A stretch of 64,000 nucleotides of DNA from Favolaschia claudopus (GCA_037176885.1 JAWWNJ010000001.1:2790001-2854000), one strand, 5' to 3'; shown: positions 34,356 to 45,988, counted from the stretch's first letter. Notes: generated by a model from the letters alone, not told the origin. A program made the numbers and translations.

Positions 34356-35521
34356 CTAGATCACAGTAGCATACAAATTCAAGGCATTGAGCGCGGGCTC
34401 CTTCAGAGAATGGTGATTGTAAGAGCAGACCGCCACTCCTCCGGGTTCTACATTGAAATGGGTGCCTGATTCGCGTGTTCTCAAGATTGAAAATAAAAGT
34501 AGCAGATAAACCCACCCAAAGCCAACGGGAAATTAATCCAGCGGGCAATGAGTACACGACTGAAGTGTCTGAGAAAAGTGCGACTGAGCACGACAAACCC
34601 CCAATGCATGTACGTTGTGCATACCCATGGGCGACAATCGCGACATCTCGAGTGTGCAGGCCTTCTTCCTGATACTGCCTGTGATATTCGCGAACCTAAA
34701 TGAATCAGACAAAGGCGAAGGAAGAATGGAAGCCTCCGACTTTGGCAATGAGGCTATCCACGCGATCTTGCATTGCTTGAACGCTTTCTCCGCCGGGGCA
34801 GCCCTTTCAAATGCATTGGTCAGATATAACAAGCGAGAACGAGGGATGATAGCATGCATCCTTCCAGATCGCCCAAGAGGGATCGATGTCCTTAATCTTT
34901 GACGAGAGAAGACCCTCATAGTCGCCTAGAATATTTCAAAACCAAAGGCGAGCGGAATAGAGAAGTAGGGGCTTTCCATAATCCCATTCGCGGCACTCGT
35001 CAGTGATGAGATGGTGAGGAGTTTCAACATGCCCTACGCGCAGTTAGAACTCAACCTGAACCCGCAAATTTGAACCACTGAGGACCGAATAGCAAGTGGA
35101 ATGTTTTATGTGCACGCTGGCGCGGCGAGACGTAAACGGTGCACAGGTTCTTTGGGTCAATTATCTCTAGAAGAACGGGGTAAATCCACTGGAATCAGCG
35201 ATTCAAAGGCAGGGTTCATACTCCCATCCCCAACGAGAATATCGGCCTTCTCTTTGATTTGCTCCTCTGTTCGTTGAGTTCGGTCAGTCCTTTTATCAGT
35301 AAGCAGACTGTTCACCACCGCGCGCAGTGAGAGGAATGTCAGTAAGGCCAGTCTAGACCGCGCATCAATATTTAGGTCTGGAGTGAGAAAGAATAATACA
35401 TGGCGCCCATTTAATGACCATTCAGTTTCACCGTGCCTGCGAAAGGGCCAAAATCAATTGCATCGAAGCAGGAAGGATCGAATTACCTGATCACGAAGAG
35501 TCGGGGAGTAGGGCGCGACAT
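34356..35521 (-). CDS. SHB17: Histidine-phosphatase family; sedoheptulose-1,7-bisphosphatase (SHB17-like)
   Basis: No long ORF is present, but about ten short exons join to about 217 aa. The start is the ATG at 35521: MSRPTPRLFVI, spliced to RHGETEWSLNGRH (the phosphohistidine RHG motif), TGLTDIPLT, CTVYVSPRQRAHKTFHLLFG, LITDECREWDYG, DYEGLLSSKIKD, GCPGGESVQAMQDRVDSLIA, DVAIVAHG (the second catalytic His) and HFSRVLIARW. It ends VAVCSYNHHSLKEPALNALN, which closely follows yeast Shb17, the enzyme that dephosphorylates sedoheptulose-1,7-bisphosphate in the riboneogenesis route. One intron (34804-34857) has a GC donor. Another (34926-34976) has GA where GT is expected; if it is not spliced the protein stops in the intron, so the gene could be damaged or use a rare splice site. 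Confidence 0.82.
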
Positions 35522-35669
35522 GGTGGGTTGCAATTAAGGCGAAGACGTATGAGGCTTAAATAGGAAAACCGGCAACTCAGCTTGAAACGCCGTAAGTTGC
35601 GTCTCTGAACTTCTCTTCACGCCAAGGCCGTAGGACGCCGGGGTCCACAGCAGCGTCCTAGTTGGAAGC
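35522..35669. promoter_or_regulatory. Bidirectional promoter, SHB17/VPS18
   Basis: 148 bp between divergent start codons of a pentose-phosphate enzyme and a vacuolar tethering subunit. There is no obvious TATA box or repeat. Both 5' UTRs must be very short. Confidence 0.55.
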
Positions 35670-38600
35670 ATGTTTGACGAGTGTAAAACTCTTGTCTCCC
35701 GCCCTTCCTTCGCCCTTCTAACAGAATACAGACGTGGAGCATGCCGCAGCACCAGCAGCTGTACCTCTTCCCGAACTTCAATACCAAGGATTCGAGACTG
35801 TCCTCGAGCCCGACGATGTTTTTGTCCCCGAAGCTTCGGTGCGTCATTATATACTTACATTTGAGTCGGTCAACTCATACAGTGGCAGGACGTCGACCCC
35901 GCCGCAGCTACTGCGCCGATATTCGACCTATGTCGCGTCCAATACGAGTTTCCCGCCCCCCTTGTCGCGTTCGTAGTCTGTTCAGACATGCTGGCTATGG
36001 TCCTCAACACCAACGTCATCGTTCTCATCGAGCTCTCTCACTCGGACCAGATTATCAAGGTCCCAATACCCCGCAAACCTACTGACATGACTGTCCATAA
36101 GATATTCATGGACCCTTCAGGCCGGCACATAATTGTAACTTCAACACAGGGCGAAAACTGGTATCTCTACCGCGGTTGGAAAAAGCCGCGCCAGCTCAAG
36201 TCCTTCCGGATGGTCATCGAGAGCATAGCATGGAACAAGGCAGCGCTGCTATCCGCGTCTTACGCCAAGTCCACACGTGAAATGCTCATTGGGGGGCAGA
36301 ACGGCTATGTGTACGAGGCGCTCATTGATGCCGAGGAAGATTTCTTCAAGTCTCCGGATCGTTCGCTGCAAACTGTGCTCAGCCTACGGGACAAGCAACC
36401 TATAACAGGGATCAAGTTTGACTTTTTCCCTCCGTCCAACCCTGGGAAAGCGCTCGTTATTCTGACCACAGACACACGCATATACCAGTATTTCGGGGTG
36501 CCTAATCGACAATCAGAGGACGGCAAGGTCTTCTCCACCATATTTTCCAACCCGGCACAAATCTTTGAACTACCTGGGGACAAGCAGTCCGAGCTGCACT
36601 ACTTCTCACAAAACGCTGACCAGGCATTGTCGCTGCCTCAGAGCATGGCATGGCTGACTTGTACGCGTCATATTCTTCTAATGATCTTCAGACGGTCATA
36701 ACGCGTGTATAGCTCATGGCGTTTATCACGGCTCTCTAAATTTTGAGTCGCCAACCGACAACTTCATTGACGGCGGCGATCTGTTGCCGTACCCTGCTTC
36801 GTTCGACAGTTCAGGTCCTCCTGTGCGGACGCCTTTTTCGATGGCGTTGACGGAATTCCATTTCGTTTTTCTCTACGGTGATCGTGTTGTGGGCGTGTGC
36901 AATCTCGATGAGAAGCAGACCTACGAGGAGTCGTTGCCGCTTGTAAGCTTTCTGTTGTTGTGCAATGCCTCGCTCACAAGTACCCAAGAAAGACAGAGAG
37001 ATTGCCAAAGGTCTCGCTGCCGACCCAGTTCGCAAGACATATTGGGTGTATACAGACCAATCGCTTTTTGAATTGGTAGTCGACAACGAGGATCGTGATG
37101 TGTGGAAGATATACTTGCAGAAGGGGCAGTTTGACGTTGCGCTGCGGTATGCAAAGGTATCGCGTATCTTGTATTTAATTAAGCCCTGCCCTCTGAATAT
37201 TTCCGGATGTCGCGCAGACTGCCAGTCAACGGGACCATGTGCTATCGGCTCAAGCCAATGCATACTTCGATGAGGGGCGGTACTTCCAGGCGGCTCAGTG
37301 TTACGCGCAATGTTCAGTCACCTTCGAAGAGGTGGCGCTGAAATTCCTGGATGTTGGTGAAAGGGACTCGCTGCGATCCTACCTCATCTCACGCCTTGAG
37401 CGGACGCGAAAATCAGTACGTGAATGCTGCAATACGGGACTCGTCTTTGTTTCACAGCCCACCAAAGGATGTTACACAACGCATGATGCTCGCGACCTGG
37501 CTGGTCGAGTTCTACCTCAGCAAATGCAACGAGTTGGATGATGTCGTCGCATCAGAATCGGTATCTCACGACGTCGATAATTTGCAGGCGGAGCGTGTCA
37601 TACTCGAGGACGACCTTCGGCAATTCTTCGAGACATACAAGGTCGGTACCCAAGATTACACTAGAGCTGTGTCAGACTCTCAATGTATTGCAGAGTAATT
37701 TAGAACCTGAGACCGTATTCGAACTCATCCAGGGCCATGGCCGGACAGACATGTACCTCCATTATGCCACTGTGATAGGTGACTTTAATCGTGTTATCGA
37801 GCATTGGATTATGGAGGAAGAATGGACGAAGGCGATTGACGTTTTGAATCGGCAGGTACGATTCCATTTCTGGACAAAGTCTTCGGCTCTTTGATATTCC
37901 TGCAGACAGACTTGGAGCTGTACTATCGTTTTGGGCCTGTCCTAATGCGGCATGCAGCGAAAGAAACGGTTGACTCTTGGTTAAAGCAACCCGCCCTCGA
38001 TCCTCTGCGTCTTGTTCCTTCACTCCTACAACTTCAGCACGCACCACGCGACCCTCTCTCGCCAAATCAAGCCATTCGATACCTCAACCATGTCGTCTTC
38101 GAGCAGCAAAACACTACTCCCACCATCCACAATCTCCTCGTCACCTTCTACATCTTCCCCGCCTCCGCATCTGCACAGCAACCAACCGCCGAAAGTGACG
38201 ATGGGCCGCTATTGCGTTTCCTTTCGACGGCACCCGCGGATCCCCTTACAGACAAGCCATACTATGACTTGGACTACGCATTGCGCCTATGCAAGCAATC
38301 AGGAAGGACCCAACCGTGTGTACACATCTACTCAAAGATGGGACTGTGGGAGAATAGTGTGGATCTGGCGCTGGAAAAGGGCGATCTCGAGCTAGCAAAA
38401 CTGAATGCGGATAAGGCTGAGGATGATCAGGTGCTGAGAAAGAAGCTATGGCTCAAAATTGCGCGGTATGTGGTGCAGGACAAGAAAGACATCAAAACGT
38501 AGGAAGTTTTTCTTTGGCCGAGGAAGTCGTACTGACGGTATATGTAGGGCCATGCGATTCTTGGAAGATACCGACTTGCTCAAGATCGAGGACGTGTTGC

Positions 38601-39405
38601 CTTTCTTCCCCGACTTCGTTGTTATTGATGACTTCAAGGAGGAGATCACCAATGCCTTAGAAGGGTATTCAAACCAGATCAATGGATTGAAAAGCAAGAT
38701 GGATGAAGCTACACGAACCGCAGATTCCATCAAACAGGATATTGCGGCGCTGAGGAATCGTTTCGTAACGGTAAATGCTGGGGAGCAGTGCTCAGTCTGC
38801 TCGCATCTTCTCTTGACGAGGCAGTTCTATGTGTTTCCGTGCAGACACACCTTCCATGCTGACTGTTTGATTGGACTGGTTCGTAGGCTCGCAGTCTTAT
38901 TCTTCAAATTGGACTAAGTTTCCATCAGGCGAAAGAATACTTGCCACAGCATGCGTTGCGGCGCATCCTAGCACTACAAACTGAGCTGGTTAAAGGCGCA
39001 CCCTCTACACCACAGCTCAACGGATCTGTTGCCCCCACGGCCCAAGCCCGACAGCCAATCTCCCAACGAACACTCCTATCCGCCAATTTCGTGGTTAATC
39101 CACTGCAAACAAGCACTCGAGCGATCGGCCGGAACCTTTTATCGGCCGGAGACAAGCTGCGGGATCTCATTGTCCCTGATGCACTTGCAGCCGTGGTGTC
39201 TGCCCCTGGGTGGATGCCAGGAATAGGTGGGCGGAAGAACGGGATAATGGAAGATGGAAGCAAGAAGGCGGCGAAGACTGAGCGTCTGCGGGCGGAATTG
39301 GAGGATGTATTAGCGAGCAATTGTCCACTATGCGAGAGCGTAGTCGCGGGGTTGAACAAGCCGTTTGTGAAGGAGAGCGAGGTGGACACGAGCTGGGCAT
39401 TATAG
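35670..39405 (+). CDS. VPS18: Vps18/Pep3, core subunit of HOPS and CORVET
   Basis: A multi-exon gene of roughly 950 aa. The first exon is only 13 nt (35670-35682, MFDE+t), then 35732-35838. The N-terminal half is the Vps18 beta-propeller: LAMVLNTNVIVLIELSHSDQ, TVHKIFMDPSGRHIIVTSTQ, YLYRGWKKPRQLKSFRMVIE, GGQNGYVYEALIDAEEDFFK and PITGIKFDFFPP. Then a helical solenoid (YDLDYALRLCKQSGR, KMGLWENSVDLALEKGDLEL), a coiled segment, and a C-terminal RING-H2: CSVCSHLL...FPCRHTFHADCLI with the last pair CPLCES, separated by a long insertion. Vps18 is shared by the HOPS and CORVET tethers for vacuole and endosome fusion. It converges on CGR1, 57 bp away. Confidence 0.95.
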
Positions 39406-39462
39406 CGTAGAATTGTCTGATTAATACTAATGATACATACATGCACAACGTAGGAAGCCAGA

Positions 39463-39969
39463 TCAACCGTTGACCTTCTTGGAACGGCCTAATTTTCGTC
39501 GTAGACGAGCCGCTTTTCTTGCACCCATCTGATTGCAATTTTTTTTTACTGAATACAAAACAGGATATGAAAGTTTGACGTTACTTGCCTTTGCCTTGTC
39601 CTCCTCCAACCTCCGCCGTTCTTCCGCTGCTTTTTTGCGGGCCATAGTGATTTCTCTCCGACTAAGAGAATGGATAGCACCTTTGATTGTGTTGAACAAA
39701 AGTTGAACAACCCACCGAGTTGCCTCGGCCTGCTTTTCTTCCTTGAGCTCACGCTCAACAAGTTTCGTAGCCTGGGCTCTCTTGGTCTGGTCGACTCTGT
39801 CCTGCCAAGATTTTGTTTTTACGCCATTCTGAAGATGCGAGCGGCTGTTTGAAAGTGAGCAAACCAAATGATATAACGATGATACGGACATTGTAGCGGA
39901 TTTGTTGGGTTTCCAGGACTTTCCGGATACGCGACCGTTTGTTGAGGGTGCGAGAGCGACGAGGTCCAT
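39463..39969 (-). CDS. CGR1: rRNA-processing protein Cgr1
   Basis: Four exons give about 115 aa from the ATG at 39969. GRVSGKSWK, then NGVKTKSWQDRVDQTKRAQA, ELKEEKQAEATRRREITMAR, KKAAEERRRLEEDKAK and MGARKAARLRRKLGRSKKVN are the Cgr1 family from end to end. It is a small, very basic, mostly coiled-coil nucleolar protein needed for 60S maturation. The last intron (39529-39588) has a GC donor (AAG|GCAAGT); the nearest GT, two bases on, breaks the frame. Without splicing the frame stays open across introns, which makes it look like one long ORF of 168 codons; that reading inserts non-family sequence. Confidence 0.93.
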   Translation of the reverse strand: MDLVALAPSTNGRVSGKSWKPNKSATMSVSSLYHLVCSLSNSRSHLQNGVKTKSWQDRVDQTKRAQATKLVERELKEEKQAEATRWVVQLLFNTIKGAIHSLSRREITMARKKAAEERRRLEEDKAKASNVKLSYPVLYSVKKNCNQMGARKAARLRRKLGRSKKVNG

Positions 39970-40150
39970 GGTGGTGGTCGCTTCGGAAGAGTGACAGAGA
40001 AGAGTTACGGGTGCGCATCACAAACTGAATCTGTCAAATTGTGTGCCGCCAATCTTACGACCTTTCATGCGATAACCCATTTGAACTGCGCTATCCTGCA
40101 AAGGCTATTAGAGTATACTGTCTGGTATACTCGTAGTATCTGCTGCTATT
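39970..40150. promoter_or_regulatory. Bidirectional promoter, CGR1/40151 gene
   Basis: 181 bp between divergent start codons. A short imperfect repeat TATACTGTCTGGTATACTCG lies at about 40112-40132. No TATA box at a fixed distance is clear. Confidence 0.5.
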
Positions 40151-42648
40151 ATGCTTCGTAGGCCCAACGACGACGACCATCTTCGCCAGTTACTTGCTCA
40201 ACGCGCCGCCATCCATGACCACGCCTACGCCGACGACGATTCTCCCTCCGTCTACAGTCAACCGTTCTTCTCCCCTCGCCCGAACAATGACTTTGCCTCC
40301 TACCATAACTCTCCCTCCCCCCCACCTCCCCTTGAGTCTCGTTCTCGCCTCAACGAGCTCGCTCATAGCATGCTAGATCTCGACGACCATAACAGCTCAG
40401 ACGAAGACGCTGCAGAACCCGTCGACGCCGAGCAGGATGACCCAGAGGACCCTCGTATGAGCTTCCTCGGTCCCAAGATTCGGAAAAGCTCGAAAGCACC
40501 TTGGGAGATGGATTCAGAGATTCTTGAAGAGGAGGACGAGCCTGAAGAGCGCGGCAGAGATGGCATTAGACGCGGCCTCGCCAGTTTTCGTTCGTCTAGT
40601 CGGGGTACCACTGCCAGTGCTCGTCCCAGTGGCGAGTCTAGTCGCTCGCACCAGGCCAAGCCTAAACGCTCATTCGAGACAAAACGCTCATTCGAAACCA
40701 TTTCTTCGGCCAATAATTCCCCGTATGGTCGTGGCGGGGCCTTGTAGTACGTTTGCCCGCGCTGTAGACCCTTGTAATGTTCGTCCTAACCGCGCCGAAC
40801 AGTGTGCCCACACAAGCTGCCATGTCCGCGACATCATTGATTCTCCAGCCATCGCAAACCCCTCGGCAAACAGGACTTCGGCTCAACTTCCCTCTCTCTA
40901 ACTCTGCGACCCCACCACGCGCACCGCCAAGCCCGCGGTCCATCACTTCCCATCATTCTACTGCACCTTCCCCCGTCCCCCGCGAATACGCTCCGAGTCC
41001 TTTTCCTTCGGCCAACAGACCGTCGCGTCGGGCCACCAATGAGAGTGGTCAGTCGGGTTACTCTGAAGAAATGCATCCATATGCAAACCCTGATCTCGTC
41101 GTGTCCTACGCCGACGACCAGATTCGGACACCAGCACCTACACGGTCTGCATTCAATAATTCCCCCACCGTTGCCCGTAGCGATTCCACGGGCACGGTGA
41201 CCGAATCTCTCGCCACGTCGTTGTCTAGATCGGCTACCGGTTCCACTTTAACTCCAGATACATCCGCCTCATCAGTAGCACCTTCTCAGACCAGCAGTCC
41301 TCGCAGCAGAGCCTCCATATTTCATGGCAAAGAAATATCTTCCCCGCTTCCAATAAGCGCGCCCTTGCCTACAAACACTATTTCTTCGCCCCTCATGGCA
41401 CCTAGTCTACCGCCCGGCTGGATGGAACGTAGCCAATCTCCTACATTCCAATTAATCTCGCTCGAACAGGCGCGTGCGCAGCGGTCACGGAGCACGACGG
41501 TACAAAATTACCCCTCATCATCCACATCCTCTGCACCATTTCCAGAAGATGACGACCACAGCCCACCCGGCAGCATCGCCATACGCTCGCGCGCGCGCTC
41601 AATCAGTACAGGAGCTAGAGCGAAAACCGCCCTTCAAAATATGGTTGCCGCCAAACCTCAACCCGAGCGACACAATTCGGAGTCAGCCGCGCCGCAAGTC
41701 AAAACACTAAAGCATAAGAAAAGTGGATTTATGAGGCTGTTCAATAGCGGCCGAGCGGAAAAGGATGAGAAAGATTCTCCACCGCCCGTACCGTCACTGT
41801 CTGATGGATATGCCGCATTCAATGCGCAACAGCAGAGTGGATTGTCCTCATCGAAATCTTCCATTCACCGAGTGCCCCCACCTCAAATTTCGCCGTCGTT
41901 GTTGCAGGGTCCTAACAGTTGGGATGATTCTCGCATCTCGCCAGGTTCCTCACGACCAACCCCGCCACCGCTTTCAATCAATACAGGGCCGCAATCGCGG
42001 TTACGAGCGGCTTCAACAACGGACGACTTCCAGACTCGCACTGTGCCTTCGGATTCGTCCGAGCGGGACTGGCTTCATCAACCGGACCTGCCACAGAGCG
42101 CCCCGCCCAACATCACCGAGTTCCCTGCTCTCAAGCTGCGTCCAGTCTCGACGCTGTTCAGCTCGCATTTCGGAGATCACATCGTGTCGCCGTCGTCGAC
42201 AGATGTCCCACCTCACCCGGGACTTGATGCAGACGTGGACACACTCAGCTCGACCAGCCCGAGCACGATGATCTCGCCTGTCACACCTGGGATGCTTTTG
42301 GGCACCGGTGGGCGTACCAGTGGAGCCGAACGGGACACGAGCAAGATGGCGACCATCAGCGAGGACCAGTCCGCGCTTGTGGCCGCGCTGCAGGAACAGA
42401 TTGTGAGCGCGAAGAAGGCGTGGCAGCGGCACATCTGGGAGCTCGAGGGTCAAGTGCGGGACCTCAAAACGGAGGTGGACAGCTTGCGCGCGGCGGAGGG
42501 CGAGTATTGTGAGTCGTGTGGGAGGGGGAGGCCTCCGGGTTCTGCAAAAGAGCGCAGTGGTGCTCACGATCACGCGTCCTCTGTTGGCGTTGTAAATCGC
42601 CCCCGCGCGCGCACTGGGACGTCTGCACGCTTTGGGAGTGCAGTGTAA
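40151..42648 (+). CDS. Disordered Ser/Pro-rich protein with C-terminal coiled coil, function unknown
   Basis: Two exons (40151-40746 and 40803-42648) give 813 aa. About 90% is low-complexity Ser, Pro, Thr and Asp/Glu. Recognisable patches are MLRRPNDDDHLRQLLAQRAA at the start, RMSFLGPKIRKSSKAPWEMD near residue 110, a basic KTLKHKKSGFMRLFNSGRAE segment (often membrane-binding or SH3-linked in polarity proteins), and a C-terminal helix ISEDQSALVAALQEQIVSAK, WQRHIWELEGQVRDLKTEVD followed by YCESCGRGRPPG. Many SP and TP sites suggest kinase control. I recognise no named family. Fungal cell-polarity and septation scaffolds often look like this, but that is only a guess. Confidence 0.8.
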
Positions 42649-43099
42649 ATCTCTCTTGCCGTGCCTCTACTCTCCTCGCACGCCTTGCATTTCAAACCTA
42701 ACGACCCCCGTTAATTATTCCCTAACGTGTTGTTGTTGTATACATGTACGATTAATCTTTCCCAACTTCGTCCAGCATTCGAACTTCGATACCCCCCATC
42801 ATTATTCGTTATTATTTCGATTCATCGTATCACTGTGGATTCATCATGGCCTGTACTGTGTACACTTTTTTTGTCGGTTTGTAGTACGGAATTCCCGTAT
42901 ACGTAGAAAATGTTTACACTCTCACTATTCTTGCTGAAGCCGTTGCGGGATGAGATGATTTAAAGAGGAGCATGTTCATAAGACGTAAGGAATACAGAGA
43001 TGATATACAATGCATAGTATTCTTAATGGCAGCAAAGCATCGCTAGGCACATTCCGCAGGTTGATCCGACCGTCGCCACCACATAGAAAAGCGCTAGAA
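42649..43099. other. Intergenic: convergent region after the 40151 gene
   Basis: 451 bp between two convergent stop codons, A+T-rich and pyrimidine-rich on the plus strand (TTATTCGTTATTATTTCGATT near 42803). It probably holds both 3' UTRs and terminators. No ORF or RNA is convincing. Confidence 0.45.
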
Positions 43100-43735
43100 T
43101 CAACGTGCGTCCAAGCGGCGCAATTCTTTGACGGGACGAACACGCTTTGCTGTCGCTTTGCGACGGATCAAGGCAAGCGCTTCACGATCTAGTCGCTCTG
43201 CATCGACGTCCTTGCGTATATCGTTCCATTTCTGGACAATAAGACTGGGGCGACGGACCGGCGCCGCGGGAAAAGACGAAGGTGCGAGGGCCAAAGGCTT
43301 CGAGTAGAAAATGGGAGGAGCCTGAGTGGGAAGAAGCGCAAGACTCGCTTCGTCGTGTATGCGTTGGAGCTCCAATCGGCGGCGCACGACAGGGTCATCG
43401 AAGATGTTTTCGCGAGGACGCGCTTGCGGACGGATACGCATTTTGGCAAATTCCATTTGGATCCGAATTCGCTCTTCAGGAAGCTCCGTCTCAGGCTCGA
43501 AGACACCGTTAGGAGCGGGGTCGACCTCCTCAGATGGAGTAGGGGGAGAAGTCGGTGCGGGAACCGCCACTGCACGCTCCTTCTTTTTGTACTTTTGGAA
43601 AGGGGTGACGAGGTGACCGGGTTTGCAAGAGCGAGGACGTTTGGACGCCCCGTGCTTGCGGGTACGGGGAGTCACGGGCGCCTGTGGTAACCATTGGCCC
43701 GGGTTGAGAGGCGCGAGTACATTCCACAAAGTCAT
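43100..43735 (-). CDS. Small basic protein, function unknown
   Basis: A single-exon frame of 211 aa from the ATG at 43735 (MTLWNVLAPLNPGQWLPQAP). It is basic and Pro/Arg-rich: PRTRKHGASKRPRSCKPGHL, VTPFQKYKKKER, then an acidic middle, ERIRIQMEFAKMRIRPQARP, FDDPVVRRRLELQRIHDEAS and a helix RLDREALALIRRKATAKRVR. The start is not a clear transit peptide, though the protein could be nuclear, nucleolar or mitochondrial. I recognise no family. Two other frames are open over parts of this stretch, so coding status rests on the complete ATG-to-stop length and on the sensible domain-like pattern in this frame. Confidence 0.6.
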   Translation of the reverse strand: MTLWNVLAPLNPGQWLPQAPVTPRTRKHGASKRPRSCKPGHLVTPFQKYKKKERAVAVPAPTSPPTPSEEVDPAPNGVFEPETELPEERIRIQMEFAKMRIRPQARPRENIFDDPVVRRRLELQRIHDEASLALLPTQAPPIFYSKPLALAPSSFPAAPVRRPSLIVQKWNDIRKDVDAERLDREALALIRRKATAKRVRPVKELRRLDAR

Positions 43736-44022
43736 AGATGGATGGGTGGCAGAGGTGGCAAAATGCTGAGGTGTGGGGGGTTGCTTGAGACCTGAGGTTC
43801 AGCTTCTGGCCGAACTTATAGGATTCCCAAGGTACGCTGCCATTGGACGTCCATTGTTCATGTTTATTGACATTGTGTTTTCATGCAAAATTCCACACCA
43901 ATCGAGCATGAATTTCCCAATTAGGCTAGAGTCCTTTGAGAGCCTTTGAGAGCGTTTACAATGGCTTTGTTAGTTCGCCTTGAATGCTCATGAATGATTG
44001 CTGAGAATACGCACATCTTTGA

Positions 44023-44661
44023 TCATTTGCGGGGGAAAATGGAAATGACGCGCCAGACAGCGTCTTTCCCCCGCTCCCAAGCCTGCGGTCCCTTCGCCTC
44101 ATCTCCGCCGAACTCGACCATCACACCATCGGCTGTCCATTCGCACCAGATGCCAATAGAACCAGACGAGGGCCCCGCTCCGCCACCTTTGCGAGCGGGT
44201 TCGCCGAAACATGCAACGAAATCTTTCCCCATCGTGATTGCATCTACACTCAAGTGCGGTGGTCGAACAAGGGTCTTGCCATCCTTGTCAACGACACCTT
44301 CCGCCAGCTCCAGTGCAAATGGAAGTCCTGGATACGTCGAAAACGCGAGCTCCGCCTTACGCGTCGACGTGCCTTTGATTTTCGAGTCAGGCTTGGGAAC
44401 GTTGTACAAGTCGAGTCCTTCCAGAGCAAGATCTGTGTCTTGAAGCGTAGAACGGGTCAAACCACTTTTGGGTTTATAGCCGTTCTTGGGAACGAAGAGC
44501 AGACTCAGACCCAGAGCATAGAAGTTGAAATAAACAGCGTCTGAGTATGATTTGACTTCTGGGTCTATGGTTTTGCCAGAGCTGAGAGAGGCGATGAACA
44601 GCTTCAAGTCCTCCGATGCGGGATTGACGCCGAGTAAAGTATGGGCTCTTATGGTTGACAT
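44023..44661 (-). CDS. Conserved-looking fungal protein, function unknown
   Basis: A single-exon gene of 212 aa from the ATG at 44661 (MSTIRAHTLLGVNPASEDLK); the upstream in-frame codon is only TTG. It looks like a folded globular protein: SYSDAVYFNFYALGLSLLFV, PKSGLTRSTLQDTDLALEGL, DLYN, a basic KIKGTSTRKAELAFSTYPGL, then MGKDFVACFGEPARKGGGAG, SIGIWCEWTADGVMVEFGGD. The alternating beta-like segments and low Ser content contrast with its disordered neighbours. I do not recognise the family. It is divergent from the seipin gene, 105 bp apart. Confidence 0.7.
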   Translation of the reverse strand: MSTIRAHTLLGVNPASEDLKLFIASLSSGKTIDPEVKSYSDAVYFNFYALGLSLLFVPKNGYKPKSGLTRSTLQDTDLALEGLDLYNVPKPDSKIKGTSTRKAELAFSTYPGLPFALELAEGVVDKDGKTLVRPPHLSVDAITMGKDFVACFGEPARKGGGAGPSSGSIGIWCEWTADGVMVEFGGDEAKGPQAWERGKDAVWRVISIFPRK

Positions 44662-44766
44662 TGAGGGAGAGAGATGCCAGAAGGCTGCCAAATATGGTAT
44701 CCACTCCAATCCCGCCCTTATTTTTTGTTGTCTAAGTAGAAAGATACCCTCTTATTGCCCACTTTC
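44662..44766. promoter_or_regulatory. Bidirectional promoter, 44023 gene/seipin
   Basis: 105 bp between divergent start codons. It includes CCGCCCTTATTTTTTG at about 44711. No strong element is recognised. Confidence 0.5.
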
Positions 44767-45988
44767 ATGTCGGATTCAAAGTCTACGCCTCTTGTCCAGC
44801 TTCCTGCGCGTCTACTTTCCTCTGCTCTGTCCGCTTTCTTTGCCTTCCTGCGCCCGTACTTTCCTCACATCCTCCCTCTCGTTGTATGCCTCTCACTCGT
44901 TCCTCTACTCTTGCTTCTGTCTGCCTCCGCTGGCTGGGTTGTTTGGAGAAACGCCGCTGTCGGCTGGAAAGCTCCGTTGTATCTGCAATATGGGTACGAC
45001 TTTGACTGTCTTCGAGTCTGTTACTTGAATTCTGGGCCAGTGACGGAGTGCCCCCATATGCCCAGATGGCCCTCCCTCCTCTGGTCTCTCAGCAGCGCTA
45101 TGATGTCTTCCTCCACCTCCAAGTTCCGAACCTAGAGGGCACCTATGCTCTCGGGAACTTTATGACGACCCTTACCCTTTCTTCGCGCTCGAATAAGACG
45201 ATTGCCTCGATTCGGCGACCTGTGAGTGTGCAAATTACCAAAGTAACTACTGTTCAACCATAGCGTTAAGACTATCGTCACACCACCGCGTGTTCCCTTC
45301 TACTCGCGCGCCCCCTCAGTCATCGATGTCAAAGTGCCTCTTCTGACCGAATTCACACCTGGCGCACGACTGGTGATTGCCAACGTCGAGGTCGGACGAA
45401 GAGATAATTGGAAAGCTGTAGGAAGCGGCGAAGGAAGAGAAGTCAGCGTTATCAGTGCGTCTTTGAACGGAATTGTTGTTCACCACGGCATTCGGTTAGT
45501 GTTTATGTTTTGTTGAAACAAAATCTGATATTAGGATTTAGCGGTCTCATAACGCGCCTTCCACTTCTCTCCGCCCTTATATCCTCCATCATCTTCCTAG
45601 TCATCACATCCCTCATCGTGGGTGTCTGCGTTCTGCCTCTCATGCTCCGCCAGGCGGCCCCTCCATACACGGAACCAGAACCACATTTCGCGCAAGTGGA
45701 TATCAAACCACTGCCTACCATATCTAGCTCGAGTTCAGAAGATTCGGAGGACGTCGAGGAGAAGCCTCTAGTTCCCGCACGGCGCTCACGACCCAGTAGC
45801 AGAACGGTAAGGCTGCATCTGTGTTTTTTTCGGTTCTCTCCCTGTCGCTTTCTGACTGAGATTCAAAGGAAATCAAGATAGAGGACGCGCCAAGTACAAC
45901 ACTCGCATCATCTGGTTCTCAGACGGTACGGCGTCGTCGGTCAACGCTTGCCGATTCAGACCTTTCTTCCGACTCGTCGGAATCGTGA
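44767..45988 (+). CDS. SEI1: Seipin, ER lipid-droplet assembly protein
   Basis: About five exons give roughly 310 aa from the ATG at 44767 (MSDSKSTPLVQLPARLLSSA). The N-terminal membrane helix is PHILPLVVCLSLVPLLLLLS (residues about 33-58). The lumenal beta-sandwich follows with QRYDVFLHLQVPNLEGTYAL, GNFMTTLTLSSRSNKTIASI, RVPFYSRAPSVIDVKVPLLT and GARLVIANVEVGRRDNW. The second membrane helix is ISSIIFLVITSLIVGVCVLP, and a Ser/Glu-rich cytosolic tail ends SDLSSDSSES. This is the seipin (Fld1/Sei1, BSCL2) topology. Seipin forms rings at ER-lipid droplet junctions that gather triacylglycerol. The lumenal motif YxVxLxLxxPxS/LxxNxxxGxFM is present in the variant VPNLEGTYALGNFM. Confidence 0.92.

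Noticed and set aside
39463..39969. Reading CGR1 as one uninterrupted 168-codon ORF
   Set aside because: The inserts break the Cgr1 family sequence and have intron borders. The spliced 115-aa form matches the family length.
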